Source: CAYMPH01 sp964529415
GTDB lineage: Bacteria; Spirochaetota; UBA4802; UBA5550
Assembly (NCBI GenBank): GCA_964529415.1
Contig: CAZGWD010000015.1
Coordinates: 27,729-91,728, forward strand
Length of the DNA stretch: 64,000 nt
Direction of reading: 5' to 3'
Below the pieces are notes generated by a model that saw nothing but the letters and a program-made list of their open reading frames with translations, had not been told where the DNA came from and did no database searches. Of the stretch, positions 34,774-44,273 are shown piece by piece. Every line of letters begins with the position of its first letter. The stretch's first letter is position 1. The translations under genes were made by a program, and so were the position numbers.

Positions 34774-35250
34774 TTACTTATGCAATTTTTTCAGTTCATT
34801 GCTTATCAATATTATATGCTTTTTTTCCTCATCAATAATACTATTGACCCATTTTTTCCCAATATGCTCAGGGACAAAATTTTTCATGCCCTGGTAGAAT
34901 AGTATAGATTCCTTTTCAGCTGTGAATGCGGCGAGCAGAACTTCCTTTGCTGAAGACAGATCAATTTCTTTTTTATAGAAAATTTTATTATCAGCAAGAG
35001 ACTGCAGATAAAGAATTTCCTCATCATAAGGATCAAATATCTTTGAGGTTTTCTCCTGTGGATCGAGTTTTGCTCTCATATCTTTAAATGTTTTCTCATG
35101 AGCAACTTCCATTGCACTTAATGATCCAAGCAGCTTCTTGAGAGCCTCATCTGATATTTTTTCTGCCGCATCTTTATAGAATTTAGAACCATTGCGCTCG
35201 ATCTCTTCTGCCATTTCAAATATATTATCCGCGTTAAAATTAAAGCTCAT
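34774..35250 (-). CDS. Ferritin-like / rubrerythrin-type diiron protein
   Basis: A 158-residue four-helix protein. ATG 35250 has GGAGG six bases upstream, so it is preferred over the open start at 35295. Expected diiron ligands are spaced through the helices: ERNGSKFYKDAAE, MEVAHEKTFKDM, EKESILFYQGM and IIDEEKKHIILISNE, a typical E...ExxH...E...ExxH pattern. No rubredoxin tail is present. Family members handle peroxide or store iron, but this ferritin family also contains uncharacterised groups. The gene is alone in its transcription unit. Confidence 0.82.
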   Translation of the reverse strand: MSFNFNADNIFEMAEEIERNGSKFYKDAAEKISDEALKKLLGSLSAMEVAHEKTFKDMRAKLDPQEKTSKIFDPYDEEILYLQSLADNKIFYKKEIDLSSAKEVLLAAFTAEKESILFYQGMKNFVPEHIGKKWVNSIIDEEKKHIILISNELKKLHK

Positions 35251-35563
35251 AACATCCTCCTTCAAAAATAATTCCGGCACACCGGAAATAACCATCCTGC
35301 TGAAATATTATATTTAAACCTGATGATCTTTATTTAAAATTATCTTTATAATATAAACTGTCCGATTTTTAATTCTTTCTGTGATGTTGTCAATTATTTA
35401 TTTATCAGATCATTAACAGCAGATATTGCTCCTTTATTCCAAAAAACAAATCATCTTGACAATACAGGTCAGATTTTTATGTATAAACAGCCAATCAGCC
35501 ATAAACGTTTAAAAATTATTATAAAATTTATAACTCTGTCCCTGAAATAATAGGATATTAAAA

Positions 35564-35926
35564 ATGAAAGATTGCATAAGATGCGGGAACTGCTGCCAGG
35601 ATGTAATGCTCGCAGAACATCCCGAGCTCCTGGAAAAAGCATATCTTTACTGGAAAAAAACAAAATCTATTGATCCGAATTTTTCTGAAATATATCTGAT
35701 ATACCCCATGCTTACTTTTAAATTTGAAAAACCTGAAGAAGACCTGCCATATCATTATTCCTGTAAACATTTTATTATTGATTCAGCGGGAATGTCTGCA
35801 TGTTCCATTCATTCAGTAAGGCCAAGGATGTGCAAAGATTTTCCTTATTATGAAAGCGAGGAACATCTTGACCGAAACGGCCCTCTCAGCCCTTATGATG
35901 GATGCGGCTACAACAATCCCGATTAA
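35564..35926 (+). CDS. YkgJ-family cysteine cluster protein
   Basis: A 120-residue cytoplasmic protein with the CxxCxxCC N-terminal cluster (CIRCGNCCQDV) and the C-terminal half of the site (SCKHFIID, ACSIHSVRPRMCKDFP). The family (UPF0153/CxxCxxCC) is thought to bind zinc or iron; the exact role is unknown. The start has AGGAT six bases upstream. The gene is followed by a MerR regulator 73 bases on and stands alone by promoter evidence. Confidence 0.85.
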   Translation: MKDCIRCGNCCQDVMLAEHPELLEKAYLYWKKTKSIDPNFSEIYLIYPMLTFKFEKPEEDLPYHYSCKHFIIDSAGMSACSIHSVRPRMCKDFPYYESEEHLDRNGPLSPYDGCGYNNPD

Positions 35927-35941
35927 TTTAAATTTTTATTA

Positions 35942-35987
35942 TTGACATATTTAAAGCAATAATTATAAGTTAAAGTTAACTTTAACT
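35942..35987 (+). promoter_or_regulatory. merR promoter and palindromic operator
   Basis: TTGACA (35942-35947) and TATAAG (35964-35969) are spaced 16 bases. A perfect 20-base palindrome (35968-35987, AGTTAAAGTT and its complement) begins at the -10. A second possible -10, TATAAC (35987-35992), would place the operator in a 19-base spacer as in MerR-activated promoters, giving a transcript that starts at the gene's ATG. Confidence 0.75.
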
Positions 35988-35999
35988 ATAACAACCAAT

Positions 36000-36386
36000 A
36001 TGAAACCAGATATTTACTCAATATCGGAACTCGCTTCTGAACTTGATATCAGCCCATCAAGCATAAGATTTTATGAAGATAAGGGCCTTCTATGCCCGCA
36101 AAGAAGCACAGGAAACCAGAGGATATATACCCACAAAGAAAGAGGGCGGCTTAAACTCATTCTAAGAGGAAAGAGATTTGGCGCTTCCCTTGAAGAAATT
36201 GCCGAGATGATAGGAATGGCGGATGCAGATATTAATGAAAAAAAGCAGATCGAAACCAGCCTGTTCTATCTTGATAAAAAATTCGCTGAGCTTGAAAATC
36301 ATAAAAAAGAAATCAAACTTCTTGAGAAAGACCTTGCTGAATTGAGAAAAAAACTATTAGAAAGATTGACACATTTAAAAAAATAA
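36000..36386 (+). CDS. MerR family transcriptional regulator
   Basis: A 128-residue regulator. The N-terminal winged helix (YSISELASELDISPSSIRFYEDKGLL) is followed by ERGRLKLILRGKRFGASLEEIAEM and a C-terminal dimerising coiled coil (about 85-128). There are no clustered Cys, so metal sensing is unlikely; the length and downstream acyl-CoA dehydrogenase suggest a LiuR/AtuR-like controller of acyl-CoA catabolism. This is inference from context. There is no ribosome site before ATG 36000. The palindrome at 35968 probably mediates autoregulation. Confidence 0.88.
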   Translation: MKPDIYSISELASELDISPSSIRFYEDKGLLCPQRSTGNQRIYTHKERGRLKLILRGKRFGASLEEIAEMIGMADADINEKKQIETSLFYLDKKFAELENHKKEIKLLEKDLAELRKKLLERLTHLKK

Positions 36387-36408
36387 AAAATTAATCCGGA
36401 GGTGTTCC

Positions 36409-37650
36409 ATGTTTGACTTTTTAATGAATGAAGATCAGATTAAACTTAGAGATGAAGCGAGAGAATTTACAAAATGGGTTCCAAGAGAATTAATTCTCGC
36501 TATGGATGCAGAAGAAATTCAGTTCCCGCATGAATATCTTAAAGAGTGCGGAAAACGGAATCTCCTTGGCATAAGAATACCGGAAAAATACGGAGGCCGC
36601 GGATTAGGCTGGGTTGAAGATGGAATTGTAGCTGAAGAAATAGGCGTTGCAAGCTATTCTCTTGCCTGCCTCTGGGGAGTTGGTGCGGATATTGTATGTG
36701 AAGCTATTGTTAAATACGGGAACGATGATCTCTGCAAGGAAATTGTAGTACCTCTGCTGAAAGGTGAAGTATACGCTGCAGAATGCCTGACTGAACCCCG
36801 AGGAGGTTCTGATTTTTTCGGTGCTGCAACCAGAGCCCGGAAAGACGGCAGCGACTGGATTATTTCCGGACAGAAAAGATTCATAGTGGGAGCAGAGGGA
36901 GCTGACTGGTTTATGATATATGCAGTAACAGATCCGGATGCGCCTCCCCATAAAAAAATGACCTGCTTTATGGTTCCAAAATCAAAGGGTGTTGAAACGA
37001 AATATATTTACGGCCTGATGGGAGTTAGAGGCGGCGGTGCCGGACGTCTTATTCTTGATGAAGTGAGAGTTCCTGAAAGATATGCTCTTAATGGCGTAAA
37101 TAAAGGATTTGAAGTTTTCATGACAAATATGATTCCGGAAAGGCTGGGCACTGCAGCCATGACTATTGGATCTGTCCGGCCGGCGCTTGAGATTGCCACA
37201 AAATACACTTCAAGAAGAAAGGCATTCGGCACTGAAATCATGAATTTTCAGGCTGTAGGATTTAAAGTTGCTGACTGCGCGTTAAAAATGGATGCGATGA
37301 GATCCATGGCTTACACTACAGCTCTCGCAATCGATTCCGGAAAAACTGATGCAGGAAGAAACAGGCGGATGGTTTCACAGGCAAAAAAATTTATAACTGA
37401 GGGAGCATGGGAAGTTGTAAACAACTGCATGCAGGTAATGGGAGGCATAGGATATACAAATGTATTTCCAATTGAAAGAATTCTCCGTGATATAAGATTG
37501 TCTATGATATGGGTTGGTTCAAATGAAATAATGCAGCACATTATTCAGACTGAGTGGTATAAAGAATCACATAAAAACAAAATCAATGCAAGAGATGTAG
37601 AGCTGGATGCTGTTGCAGCATTTGAACCAGACGAAAAAATTTATGAATGA
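36409..37650 (+). CDS. Acyl-CoA dehydrogenase
   Basis: A FAD-dependent enzyme introducing a trans-2 double bond in acyl-CoA, 413 residues. Motifs: LTEPRGGSDFFGAATRARK (FAD/substrate contacts), ISGQKRFIVGAEGAD, MGGIGYTNVFPIERILRDIR. At the usual catalytic Glu of medium-chain enzymes (YEGT) it has WVGS. A Glu is found instead at 244 (MIPERLGTAA), where isovaleryl- and long-chain-type enzymes carry their base. That places it outside the medium/short-chain group. CCGGAGGTGTTCC precedes the ATG. It is co-transcribed with merR (22 bases apart). Confidence 0.88.
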   Translation: MFDFLMNEDQIKLRDEAREFTKWVPRELILAMDAEEIQFPHEYLKECGKRNLLGIRIPEKYGGRGLGWVEDGIVAEEIGVASYSLACLWGVGADIVCEAIVKYGNDDLCKEIVVPLLKGEVYAAECLTEPRGGSDFFGAATRARKDGSDWIISGQKRFIVGAEGADWFMIYAVTDPDAPPHKKMTCFMVPKSKGVETKYIYGLMGVRGGGAGRLILDEVRVPERYALNGVNKGFEVFMTNMIPERLGTAAMTIGSVRPALEIATKYTSRRKAFGTEIMNFQAVGFKVADCALKMDAMRSMAYTTALAIDSGKTDAGRNRRMVSQAKKFITEGAWEVVNNCMQVMGGIGYTNVFPIERILRDIRLSMIWVGSNEIMQHIIQTEWYKESHKNKINARDVELDAVAAFEPDEKIYE

Positions 37651-37671
37651 CATACCTAAATTTTTACATGT

Positions 37672-37707
37672 AATGCCGGTTTCCCGAACAAAATACCGGC
37701 ATTTTGT
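37672..37707 (+). terminator. Terminator of the merR-acyl-CoA dehydrogenase unit
   Basis: aatgccggt (37672-37680) pairs with accggcatt (37695-37703), with a 14-base loop and ttttg after it. Confidence 0.75.
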
Positions 37708-37746
37708 AGTTTGATTTTTTTAAATTTAGTATAATAGTGAAAGACA

Positions 37747-37780
37747 AAAAAAAGACTGCCGGATTGGCAGTCTTTTTTTT
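37747..37780 (-). terminator. Terminator of glutamine synthetase
   Basis: aaaaaaagactgcc pairs with ggcagtctttttttt around loop ggatt (37761-37765). The stem is about 14 bases and symmetrical, so it can act on both strands; it lies 14 bases after the minus-strand glnN stop. Confidence 0.88.
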
Positions 37781-37793
37781 ACTGTAAATTATA

Positions 37794-39962
37794 TCAGCTG
37801 ATAAAAAGCATTTCCCAGTATTTAGGCAACGGCCAAAGTTCATCGTCTACTATATTCTCAATTTCGTCTGCTATTACCCGGGCTTCATTCATTGTTAATT
37901 TAACAGCATCATTGTAAAATGCAGCTTTATTGACTTCATCATCAAAATTTGACGCTTCAGCGCATTCATCCTTTAATTTAAGAATGTTAGCCTGAAGAGA
38001 ATTTATCAGAGATGTTAATTTTTTCAATAAATTCTTCTGCTCATTCATACTTGAAGAATCTCCGAGAGCCTCTGATACATTCATGATAGTTTCAGCTAAA
38101 GATTTCTGATATTTAACTGCAGCTGGAATAACCTGGGTTGAAATAATATTCTGAAGAGATTTAGCTTCGATATCAAGATCCTTGGCATATTTTTCAAGCC
38201 TGATATGATATCTTGATTTCAGCTCAACATTTGATAAAACCTTATATTTTTCAAAAAGTTTTTTCGCTTTATCTGTATTGAGAGCTTCAAGCGCCGGAGG
38301 AGTTGTTTTGTTATTCGGCAATCCTCTTTTTGCAGCTTCAATTTCCCACTCTTTTGAATAATTGTTACCCATGAAAAGAACAGCTTTTATTTCAGTTATT
38401 TCTTTCTTTATTACTTCCATAACTGCTTTATTAACATCTCCGCCTTTTGCCTTAATTGCGTCATGAAGATAGTCAATGCTTTCAGCAACAATTGTATTTA
38501 AAACTGCAGCAGGAAAAGAAATCGACTGTGCTGAACCAACTGCCCTGAATTCAAATTTATTTCCGGTAAAAGCAAACGGAGATGTTCTGTTCCTGTCTGT
38601 GGTGTCTTTGCTCAGAACCGGCAATGAAGAAAGACCAAGATTGATAATAGCCTTATCTGTTGCTTCACAAGCCTTACCGCATTCTATTTCTTCCAGAATT
38701 TTAGTTAATTGCTCGCCAAGATAAACTGACATGATTGCAGGCGGTGCCTCATTCGCGCCAAGTCTATGGTCATTTGAAGCAGTTGCAACTGTTGCCCTTA
38801 AAATGTCCGCATGTTTATATACTGCACGGATGGATGCAACAAGCATTATAAGAAATTGTATATTTTTATGAGGTGTGTCTCCCGGTTCGAGCAGATTATT
38901 TCCAAGATTATCCGCAAGTGACCAGTTTAAATGTTTTCCTGATCCGTTAATTCCAGCGAAGGGTTTTTCAATCAGTATAGCTGCAAGCCTGTGGTCTTTA
39001 GCTTTTGATCTTAAAATATCCATTACTAAATGGTTATGATCAACTGCTATATTTGCCTGCTCATAAACCGGTGCAATTTCAAACTGGCTTGGAGCAACTT
39101 CGTTGTGCCTTGTCTTGGCAGGAATTCCAAGTTTAAATAGAGCTTCTTCAACATCATGCATATAAGACATTATTCTTTCTTTTATGCTTCCAAAGTACTG
39201 GTCTTCAAGTTCCTGGCCCTTAGGAGGAGTTGCTCCTATGAGAGTTCTTCCGGTAAGTACAAGGTCCTGTCTTTTAAAGAAATAATCCATATCAATCAGA
39301 AAATATTCCTGCTCAGGTCCAAGATTCGCCATAACTTTTGTAACATTCGCATCACCAAGCAAATTAAGCATTTTTACCGCGCTGTCGCTTACCGCTTTTA
39401 TTGAACGAAGCAAAGGTGTTTTTTTATCAAGCGCTTCACCGGTATAGGAAATGAAAGCTGTTGGTATGCAAAGTGTAACCCCAAGACCATTATATCTGAT
39501 AAAAGCAGGACTTGAAACATCCCATATTGTATATCCTCTTGCTTCAAATGTTGCTCTAATGCCGCCGCTTGGAAAACTCGAAGCATCAGGCTCCCCCTGA
39601 ACCAGCTGTTTCCCAGAAAATCTTTCAATAACTTCACAGGTTCCGACCGGCTCAATAAATGCATCATGTTTCTCAGCGGTTGCTCCGGTCATAGGCTGGA
39701 ACCAGTGCGCAAAGTGTGTTACTCCTTTTTCAAGCGCCCATTCTTTCATGGCATGAGCAACTATATTTGCAGTTTCAATATCGAGCTGCTTATCTTCATC
39801 TATTGTTTCTTTAAGTTTTTTAAATGCATTTTTAGGAAGTTTCTCGCTCATTACCTTGAAATTAAATGTATCTTCTCCGTAATATTGCGAGATAGGAATA
39901 AATTTTTCTTTTTTAACGGTATAATTCCTTTCCGCTGCCGTTATTTTTTTATTTTTTTTCAT
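37794..39962 (-). CDS. glnN: Glutamine synthetase, type III
   Basis: Makes glutamine from glutamate and ammonia with ATP. At 722 residues it is the large GSIII form found in Bacteroidetes, cyanobacteria, some spirochaetes and clostridia. GSIII-specific blocks are present: HWFQPMTGATAEKHDAF near residue 80, SFPSGGIRATFEARGYTIWD (about 130-150), ANLGPEQEYFLID, KTRHNEVAPSQFEIAPVYE, and NGSGKHLNWSL with the nucleotide-binding region. AGGGGG lies four bases before the ATG. It is monocistronic, between terminators. Confidence 0.96.
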   Translation of the reverse strand: MKKNKKITAAERNYTVKKEKFIPISQYYGEDTFNFKVMSEKLPKNAFKKLKETIDEDKQLDIETANIVAHAMKEWALEKGVTHFAHWFQPMTGATAEKHDAFIEPVGTCEVIERFSGKQLVQGEPDASSFPSGGIRATFEARGYTIWDVSSPAFIRYNGLGVTLCIPTAFISYTGEALDKKTPLLRSIKAVSDSAVKMLNLLGDANVTKVMANLGPEQEYFLIDMDYFFKRQDLVLTGRTLIGATPPKGQELEDQYFGSIKERIMSYMHDVEEALFKLGIPAKTRHNEVAPSQFEIAPVYEQANIAVDHNHLVMDILRSKAKDHRLAAILIEKPFAGINGSGKHLNWSLADNLGNNLLEPGDTPHKNIQFLIMLVASIRAVYKHADILRATVATASNDHRLGANEAPPAIMSVYLGEQLTKILEEIECGKACEATDKAIINLGLSSLPVLSKDTTDRNRTSPFAFTGNKFEFRAVGSAQSISFPAAVLNTIVAESIDYLHDAIKAKGGDVNKAVMEVIKKEITEIKAVLFMGNNYSKEWEIEAAKRGLPNNKTTPPALEALNTDKAKKLFEKYKVLSNVELKSRYHIRLEKYAKDLDIEAKSLQNIISTQVIPAAVKYQKSLAETIMNVSEALGDSSSMNEQKNLLKKLTSLINSLQANILKLKDECAEASNFDDEVNKAAFYNDAVKLTMNEARVIADEIENIVDDELWPLPKYWEMLFIS

Positions 39963-40130
39963 AAAGCCCCCTTATGATTTTTTTATTTTCATATTCGCAT
40001 TTTAAAGTCATTTGAAACAACTTACTTATTTTGTCAATATCAGAGAAGTATTTTTATGCTAATTCTATTAAATGTTACATAGATTTAACATAAGACGATT
40101 CACATATTATTTGAATTACTATTTCAATAT

Positions 40131-40832
40131 TCACACTAAAAAATTATTAAGCAGATTATCAAGGAGTTTATTGCTTTCTGAACATTTTTTATCTGAAGAA
40201 TTCAGCATAATGTCCGGATTCTGAATATAAGGCGAGTCAATAATATCTTCTCCGGAATATTTAATCAGATTTTTAATGCTGTCTTGTGTTGATTCCAGGT
40301 GAAACTGGAGAGCTATAATCCTGTCATCAAGAACAAAGGACTGATTACAGCAAATCTCGCTTTCAGAAGTCCTGGTACAGCCGGATGGAATATCGAATGT
40401 ATCTCCATGCCAGTGAAAAGGGGTAAATTCTTCCGGAAAATCCTTGAAAAACCGGCTTTTTTTAGAATCTTCAGTCAACCTGACTTTATGCCAGCCGATT
40501 TCCTTATATTTGTTTCTGTAAACTTTAGCTCCCAGAACATCAGCCAGTAATTGAGCTCCAAGACAGATTCCTATAATTTTCTTCTCTGCAGAAATGCATT
40601 TTTCTAAAAAATTTTTTTCCGGCTTCAGCCAGCTGAATTTATCCTCATCATGAACTCCCATCGGTCCGCCCATGATTATCAGCAATTCAAAATCATCTAT
40701 ATCAGGCAAAGGCTCGCCATTATATAAAGCGCTTCTATTTAACTCGAAGCCCCTGGATATCAAAAGCTGGGACAATCCGGCTGTATTTTCAAAGTGAACG
40801 TGTTCCAGACTGTGTGCAATTTTATTTGTCAT
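40131..40832 (-). CDS. Class I glutamine amidotransferase-like protein
   Basis: A 233-residue stand-alone GATase1 domain of the GMP-synthase/YfeJ group. Cys90 lies in the nucleophile elbow GICLGAQLLA, with His178 and Glu180 in ALQFHLE, so the triad is complete. IIMGGPMGVHDED matches the oxyanion strand. No synthetase partner is encoded beside it. Proteins like this are often annotated as glutamine amidotransferases with unknown acceptor, and some hydrolyse gamma-glutamyl compounds. AGGATTATTAT precedes the ATG. Confidence 0.85.
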   Translation of the reverse strand: MTNKIAHSLEHVHFENTAGLSQLLISRGFELNRSALYNGEPLPDIDDFELLIIMGGPMGVHDEDKFSWLKPEKNFLEKCISAEKKIIGICLGAQLLADVLGAKVYRNKYKEIGWHKVRLTEDSKKSRFFKDFPEEFTPFHWHGDTFDIPSGCTRTSESEICCNQSFVLDDRIIALQFHLESTQDSIKNLIKYSGEDIIDSPYIQNPDIMLNSSDKKCSESNKLLDNLLNNFLV

Positions 40833-40963
40833 ATAATAATCCTGATGTACTTTGATAAAACTTAGATTTTGTTAAGATATAAATTTAATCAAGATTTTTT
40901 TAAAATAAAATCCGTGTATTTGTTGTCTTGACAAATAATGCTTATGCCTGATCCTCATAAATT

Positions 40964-41797
40964 ATGAATAAAGAAGAATTGCTTGCATTACTAAATTCAC
41001 ATGAGCTGAGTCCGAATAAATCTCTCGGTCAGAATTTTCTTGTTGATGATTCTGTTGTTGACAGGATTATTGAAGCGGTAAATCCTGAGAGTAATGAAGC
41101 TGTACTGGAAATCGGTCCCGGTATAGGCGCGGTAACTGAAGCGTTGTCCCGCAAGGCGGATTTTGTTGATGCAGTTGAAATTGACTCAGGGCTTGCATCA
41201 TTCCTGAAAGAGACATACACAGGAAATAAAAAAATAAATATCATCCATTCTGATTTTTTAAAAATAAATCACGAAGATAAATATGCAAAAATTGTTTCAA
41301 ACCTTCCATATTACTGCTCGTCGGAAATTCTTTTCACCATAGCTGAAAATTATTCCGCTTCAAAAATTTTTGTAATGCTGCAGGGTGAAATGGCTGAAAG
41401 AATCGCGTCCAGGCCCGGATCTCCATCATATGGAGCATTGACAATTACACTGGGCCTTTATTACAAACCGAAACTTTTATTTAAAACAGGAAGATTCTCA
41501 TTTTACCCGGTTCCGGATGTCAGTTCGAGTTTTCTTCTCCTTGAAAGAAAAGAAAATATCGCGATATCGGGCGAGACATTCCTTGCATTTCAGAAAATCG
41601 TCAAGTCCGCTTTCTGGGGCAGAAGAAAAACCATAGCAAAGGCGCTTACAGATTCCCCGCATGTTTCTTATGAAAAAAAAACCGTGCTGGAAGTTCTGGA
41701 ATCTTGCGGCATCAATCCTCAAACAAGAGGCGAGGAGCTGGATCGTGAAAGTTTTATAAAACTTGCGGAAAAATTTCAAGTGTTAAGCGGTGTTTAA
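40964..41797 (+). CDS. rsmA: 16S rRNA (adenine1518/1519-N6) dimethyltransferase RsmA
   Basis: Dimethylates two adjacent adenines at the 3' end of 16S rRNA (KsgA). At 277 residues, it has the N-terminal NKSLGQNFLVDDSVVDRI, the SAM motif LEIGPGIGAVTEAL, and the catalytic IVSNLPYYCSSEIL (NLPY). The C-terminal part has VPDVSSSFLLLER and the FWGRRKTIAKAL motif of the family. No ribosome site is evident before the ATG at 40964. The next gene starts two bases after its stop, so the two are translationally linked. Confidence 0.94.
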   Translation: MNKEELLALLNSHELSPNKSLGQNFLVDDSVVDRIIEAVNPESNEAVLEIGPGIGAVTEALSRKADFVDAVEIDSGLASFLKETYTGNKKINIIHSDFLKINHEDKYAKIVSNLPYYCSSEILFTIAENYSASKIFVMLQGEMAERIASRPGSPSYGALTITLGLYYKPKLLFKTGRFSFYPVPDVSSSFLLLERKENIAISGETFLAFQKIVKSAFWGRRKTIAKALTDSPHVSYEKKTVLEVLESCGINPQTRGEELDRESFIKLAEKFQVLSGV

Positions 41798-41799
41798 AA

Positions 41800-44235
41800 A
41801 TGTTGGATGAAACTTCACTCAGGCGCGTGCTGCGAAATGTTCAGAAGCCGGCCAGATATACAGGCGGGGAACTGAATACTACCATGAAAGAAAATACACT
41901 GGTCAAAATGGCTGTCTCATATCCTGATCTGTATGAAGTGGGAATGTCAAACAGCGGCATTAAAATTCTATATGATATTGTCAACAAGATTGAAGATGCA
42001 GCCTGCGAAAGGGTTTTCTGCGCTGACACGGATCTGGAAAAAAATCTCATTGAAGAAAATATCCCTTTATACACTCTTGAAACAAAAATGCCGCTTTGTG
42101 AACTTGACCTAATTGCCTTCAATGCAGCTCACGAGCTTCTTTATACAAATATTCTGCAGATTCTTCATCTTGGAAAAATTCCGCTAAAACATGAATCAAG
42201 AAGCAATTCAGATCCGATTGTAATCTGCGGAGGGTCAGCCATGTCCAATCCCGCTCCATTCGGTGGTTTCTGCGATGCTGTTTTTATCGGAGACGGGGAG
42301 GACGGGATAAGGGAGATCATTGAGGTTCTTATAGAAGCGAAAAAAAACAGTCTGAACAGAAATGAAAAGATAAATCTCATTTCAAAAATTGAAGGGGTGT
42401 TGATTCCATCCAGGTATAAAAATATTTATGGCGATAATGGCCTTCTGTCGATAGAAGGCGATCCGGTGACAAAAAGAAGATTCGTATCCGACAATTCCGC
42501 TGATCCAGATAAGCCGATTGTTACAAATATCAGAACAGCACACGAACGCGGGGTTGTTGAAGTGGCAAGGGGATGCCCGAATCTTTGCAAGTTCTGTCAT
42601 GCGGGATACTACGACCTTCCATTCAGAAACTACAATCCTGAAAAAATCGAAATGAAGATCCGGAGTATATTGAAAAATTCAGGCTATGATGAGATCACTC
42701 TCACATCTTTATCAATAAGCGATTACAAATTTCTGCCGGAACTGATTGAAAAAATTCTGCCCGAGCTTACTGAAAACGGCATTTCAATTTCCGTGCCCTC
42801 GCTAAAGGTCGATCTTTCCACGCTGCCTCTAATAGAAATTATTTCAGATCTGAGTAAAGTCTCTTTGACCTTTGCCGTAGAATCCGGATCAGAACATCTG
42901 AGAAAAATCTCGTGCAAGAAAGTTTCCGAATCGGATCTGCTTGAGATAGTCAATCATGTACTTTCAAAAGGATGGAAGGCGATGAAATTTTATTTCATGA
43001 TCGGCCTTCCGGGATGCGAAGAAATTGACGAGGCAGAAGAGACTATATCTCTAATAAAAAAAATTATTTCCCTGAAAAGAAATATCGATTTCAGCATTAC
43101 ACTTTCTCCGTTTGTTCCAAAACCTCATACGCCGTTTCAATGGGCAAAAATGCAGAACGCGGAATATTTTGATAAAGTTGTCCTTGCTGTGAAAAGAGGC
43201 CTGCCGAGAAATGTCAAGATTAAGAATCATGATATTAAATCATCAATACTTGAGGGTGTATTCGCCAGAGGCGATTCAAGGCTAACAGATGTAATTTTAA
43301 AATCTTTCCTTGATGGATGCAGGCTGGATTCATGGGGAGAGCACTTCAGATATGATATTTGGGAAAAAAATCTCGCAGCAATTGCACCATGGCATGAATC
43401 GTATCTTGCAGAAAAAAAAGCTGACGGCGTACTGCCCTGGAAATCTGTTAAAACCGGTTATGATGATTTATCAGAAAAAAGAAAAGATGTGATACTTGAT
43501 TTCAACTCAGTTGAAAAAAATGAAAAAAGCGCAAAAGAAATCAATCCCGATTTACTTAAAAAAGCTCTGGAGAATTTCAAATTAAAATATATTGTTTCAC
43601 ACAAAGTGAGAATTAAATTCAGCAAAACAGGAAATGCAAGATATATTCCCCATCTTGATTTCGCCGAGATAGTTAAACGCGCCCTCCGCATGACCGGTGC
43701 GCCGCTTGCATTCACTCAGGGTTTCAACAAGCATGTAAAAATTTCTTTCGCTTTTCCTCTGCCTCTGGGAATTGAAAGTGAATGCGAACTTTGCGATGCG
43801 GAATTATATTCCGAGCTTAATTTTACTGCAGAAGAACTTTCTGCAAAACTTCCGCAAGGGATCCGGGCAGTATCAACAGGTCCGATAGATGGAAATAGTT
43901 CTTTAATGGCCATGATAAATGCAGTTGCATACAGGATCGAATTTCCATCCATATCTTACATGAATACATGCATTGATTCTCTTGAAACTAAAAAAGATTT
44001 TTATAAAAAAACAAAAAAAACTGAAAGGACTATACCATTTAATGCAGCTATACTATCATACACCGTTAATGAGCTGAAGCTGAATATTACACTTTCGATG
44101 GGTACTGAAAATTCAATAAGAATCGATGACGCGATCTCCTCTCTTGCAAATATCAGCAATGATGATTTATATCTGATTAAAATTACAAAAACGGCTCAAT
44201 ACACCATAACAGATAAAGGGATGTCAGAGATCTGA
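41800..44235 (+). CDS. B12-binding-type radical SAM protein fused to DUF2344 (TIGR03960-TIGR03936 type)
   Basis: A protein of 811 residues. The first part (about 1-590) is a TIGR03960-type radical SAM protein. It has MAVSYPDLYEVGMSNSGIKI near residue 32 and the cluster motif VARGCPNLCKFCHAG (CX3CX2C, about 257-266). The C-terminal part (about 600-800) is a TIGR03936/DUF2344 domain (VRIKFSKTGNARYIPHLDF, APLAFTQGFNKHVKISFAFP). In many genomes these occur as two genes; here they are one. The chemistry is unknown. The gene follows rsmA by two bases, suggesting an RNA- or translation-related role, which is inference. Confidence 0.88.
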   Translation: MLDETSLRRVLRNVQKPARYTGGELNTTMKENTLVKMAVSYPDLYEVGMSNSGIKILYDIVNKIEDAACERVFCADTDLEKNLIEENIPLYTLETKMPLCELDLIAFNAAHELLYTNILQILHLGKIPLKHESRSNSDPIVICGGSAMSNPAPFGGFCDAVFIGDGEDGIREIIEVLIEAKKNSLNRNEKINLISKIEGVLIPSRYKNIYGDNGLLSIEGDPVTKRRFVSDNSADPDKPIVTNIRTAHERGVVEVARGCPNLCKFCHAGYYDLPFRNYNPEKIEMKIRSILKNSGYDEITLTSLSISDYKFLPELIEKILPELTENGISISVPSLKVDLSTLPLIEIISDLSKVSLTFAVESGSEHLRKISCKKVSESDLLEIVNHVLSKGWKAMKFYFMIGLPGCEEIDEAEETISLIKKIISLKRNIDFSITLSPFVPKPHTPFQWAKMQNAEYFDKVVLAVKRGLPRNVKIKNHDIKSSILEGVFARGDSRLTDVILKSFLDGCRLDSWGEHFRYDIWEKNLAAIAPWHESYLAEKKADGVLPWKSVKTGYDDLSEKRKDVILDFNSVEKNEKSAKEINPDLLKKALENFKLKYIVSHKVRIKFSKTGNARYIPHLDFAEIVKRALRMTGAPLAFTQGFNKHVKISFAFPLPLGIESECELCDAELYSELNFTAEELSAKLPQGIRAVSTGPIDGNSSLMAMINAVAYRIEFPSISYMNTCIDSLETKKDFYKKTKKTERTIPFNAAILSYTVNELKLNITLSMGTENSIRIDDAISSLANISNDDLYLIKITKTAQYTITDKGMSEI

Positions 44236-44273
44236 TCGTTACTCACGGCAATTACTTAAAACAGGAGAGCCAT

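Noticed and set aside
41841..43952. Several minus-strand frames of 70-95 residues
   Set aside because: All are opposite the radical SAM gene, without ribosome sites or recognisable domains.
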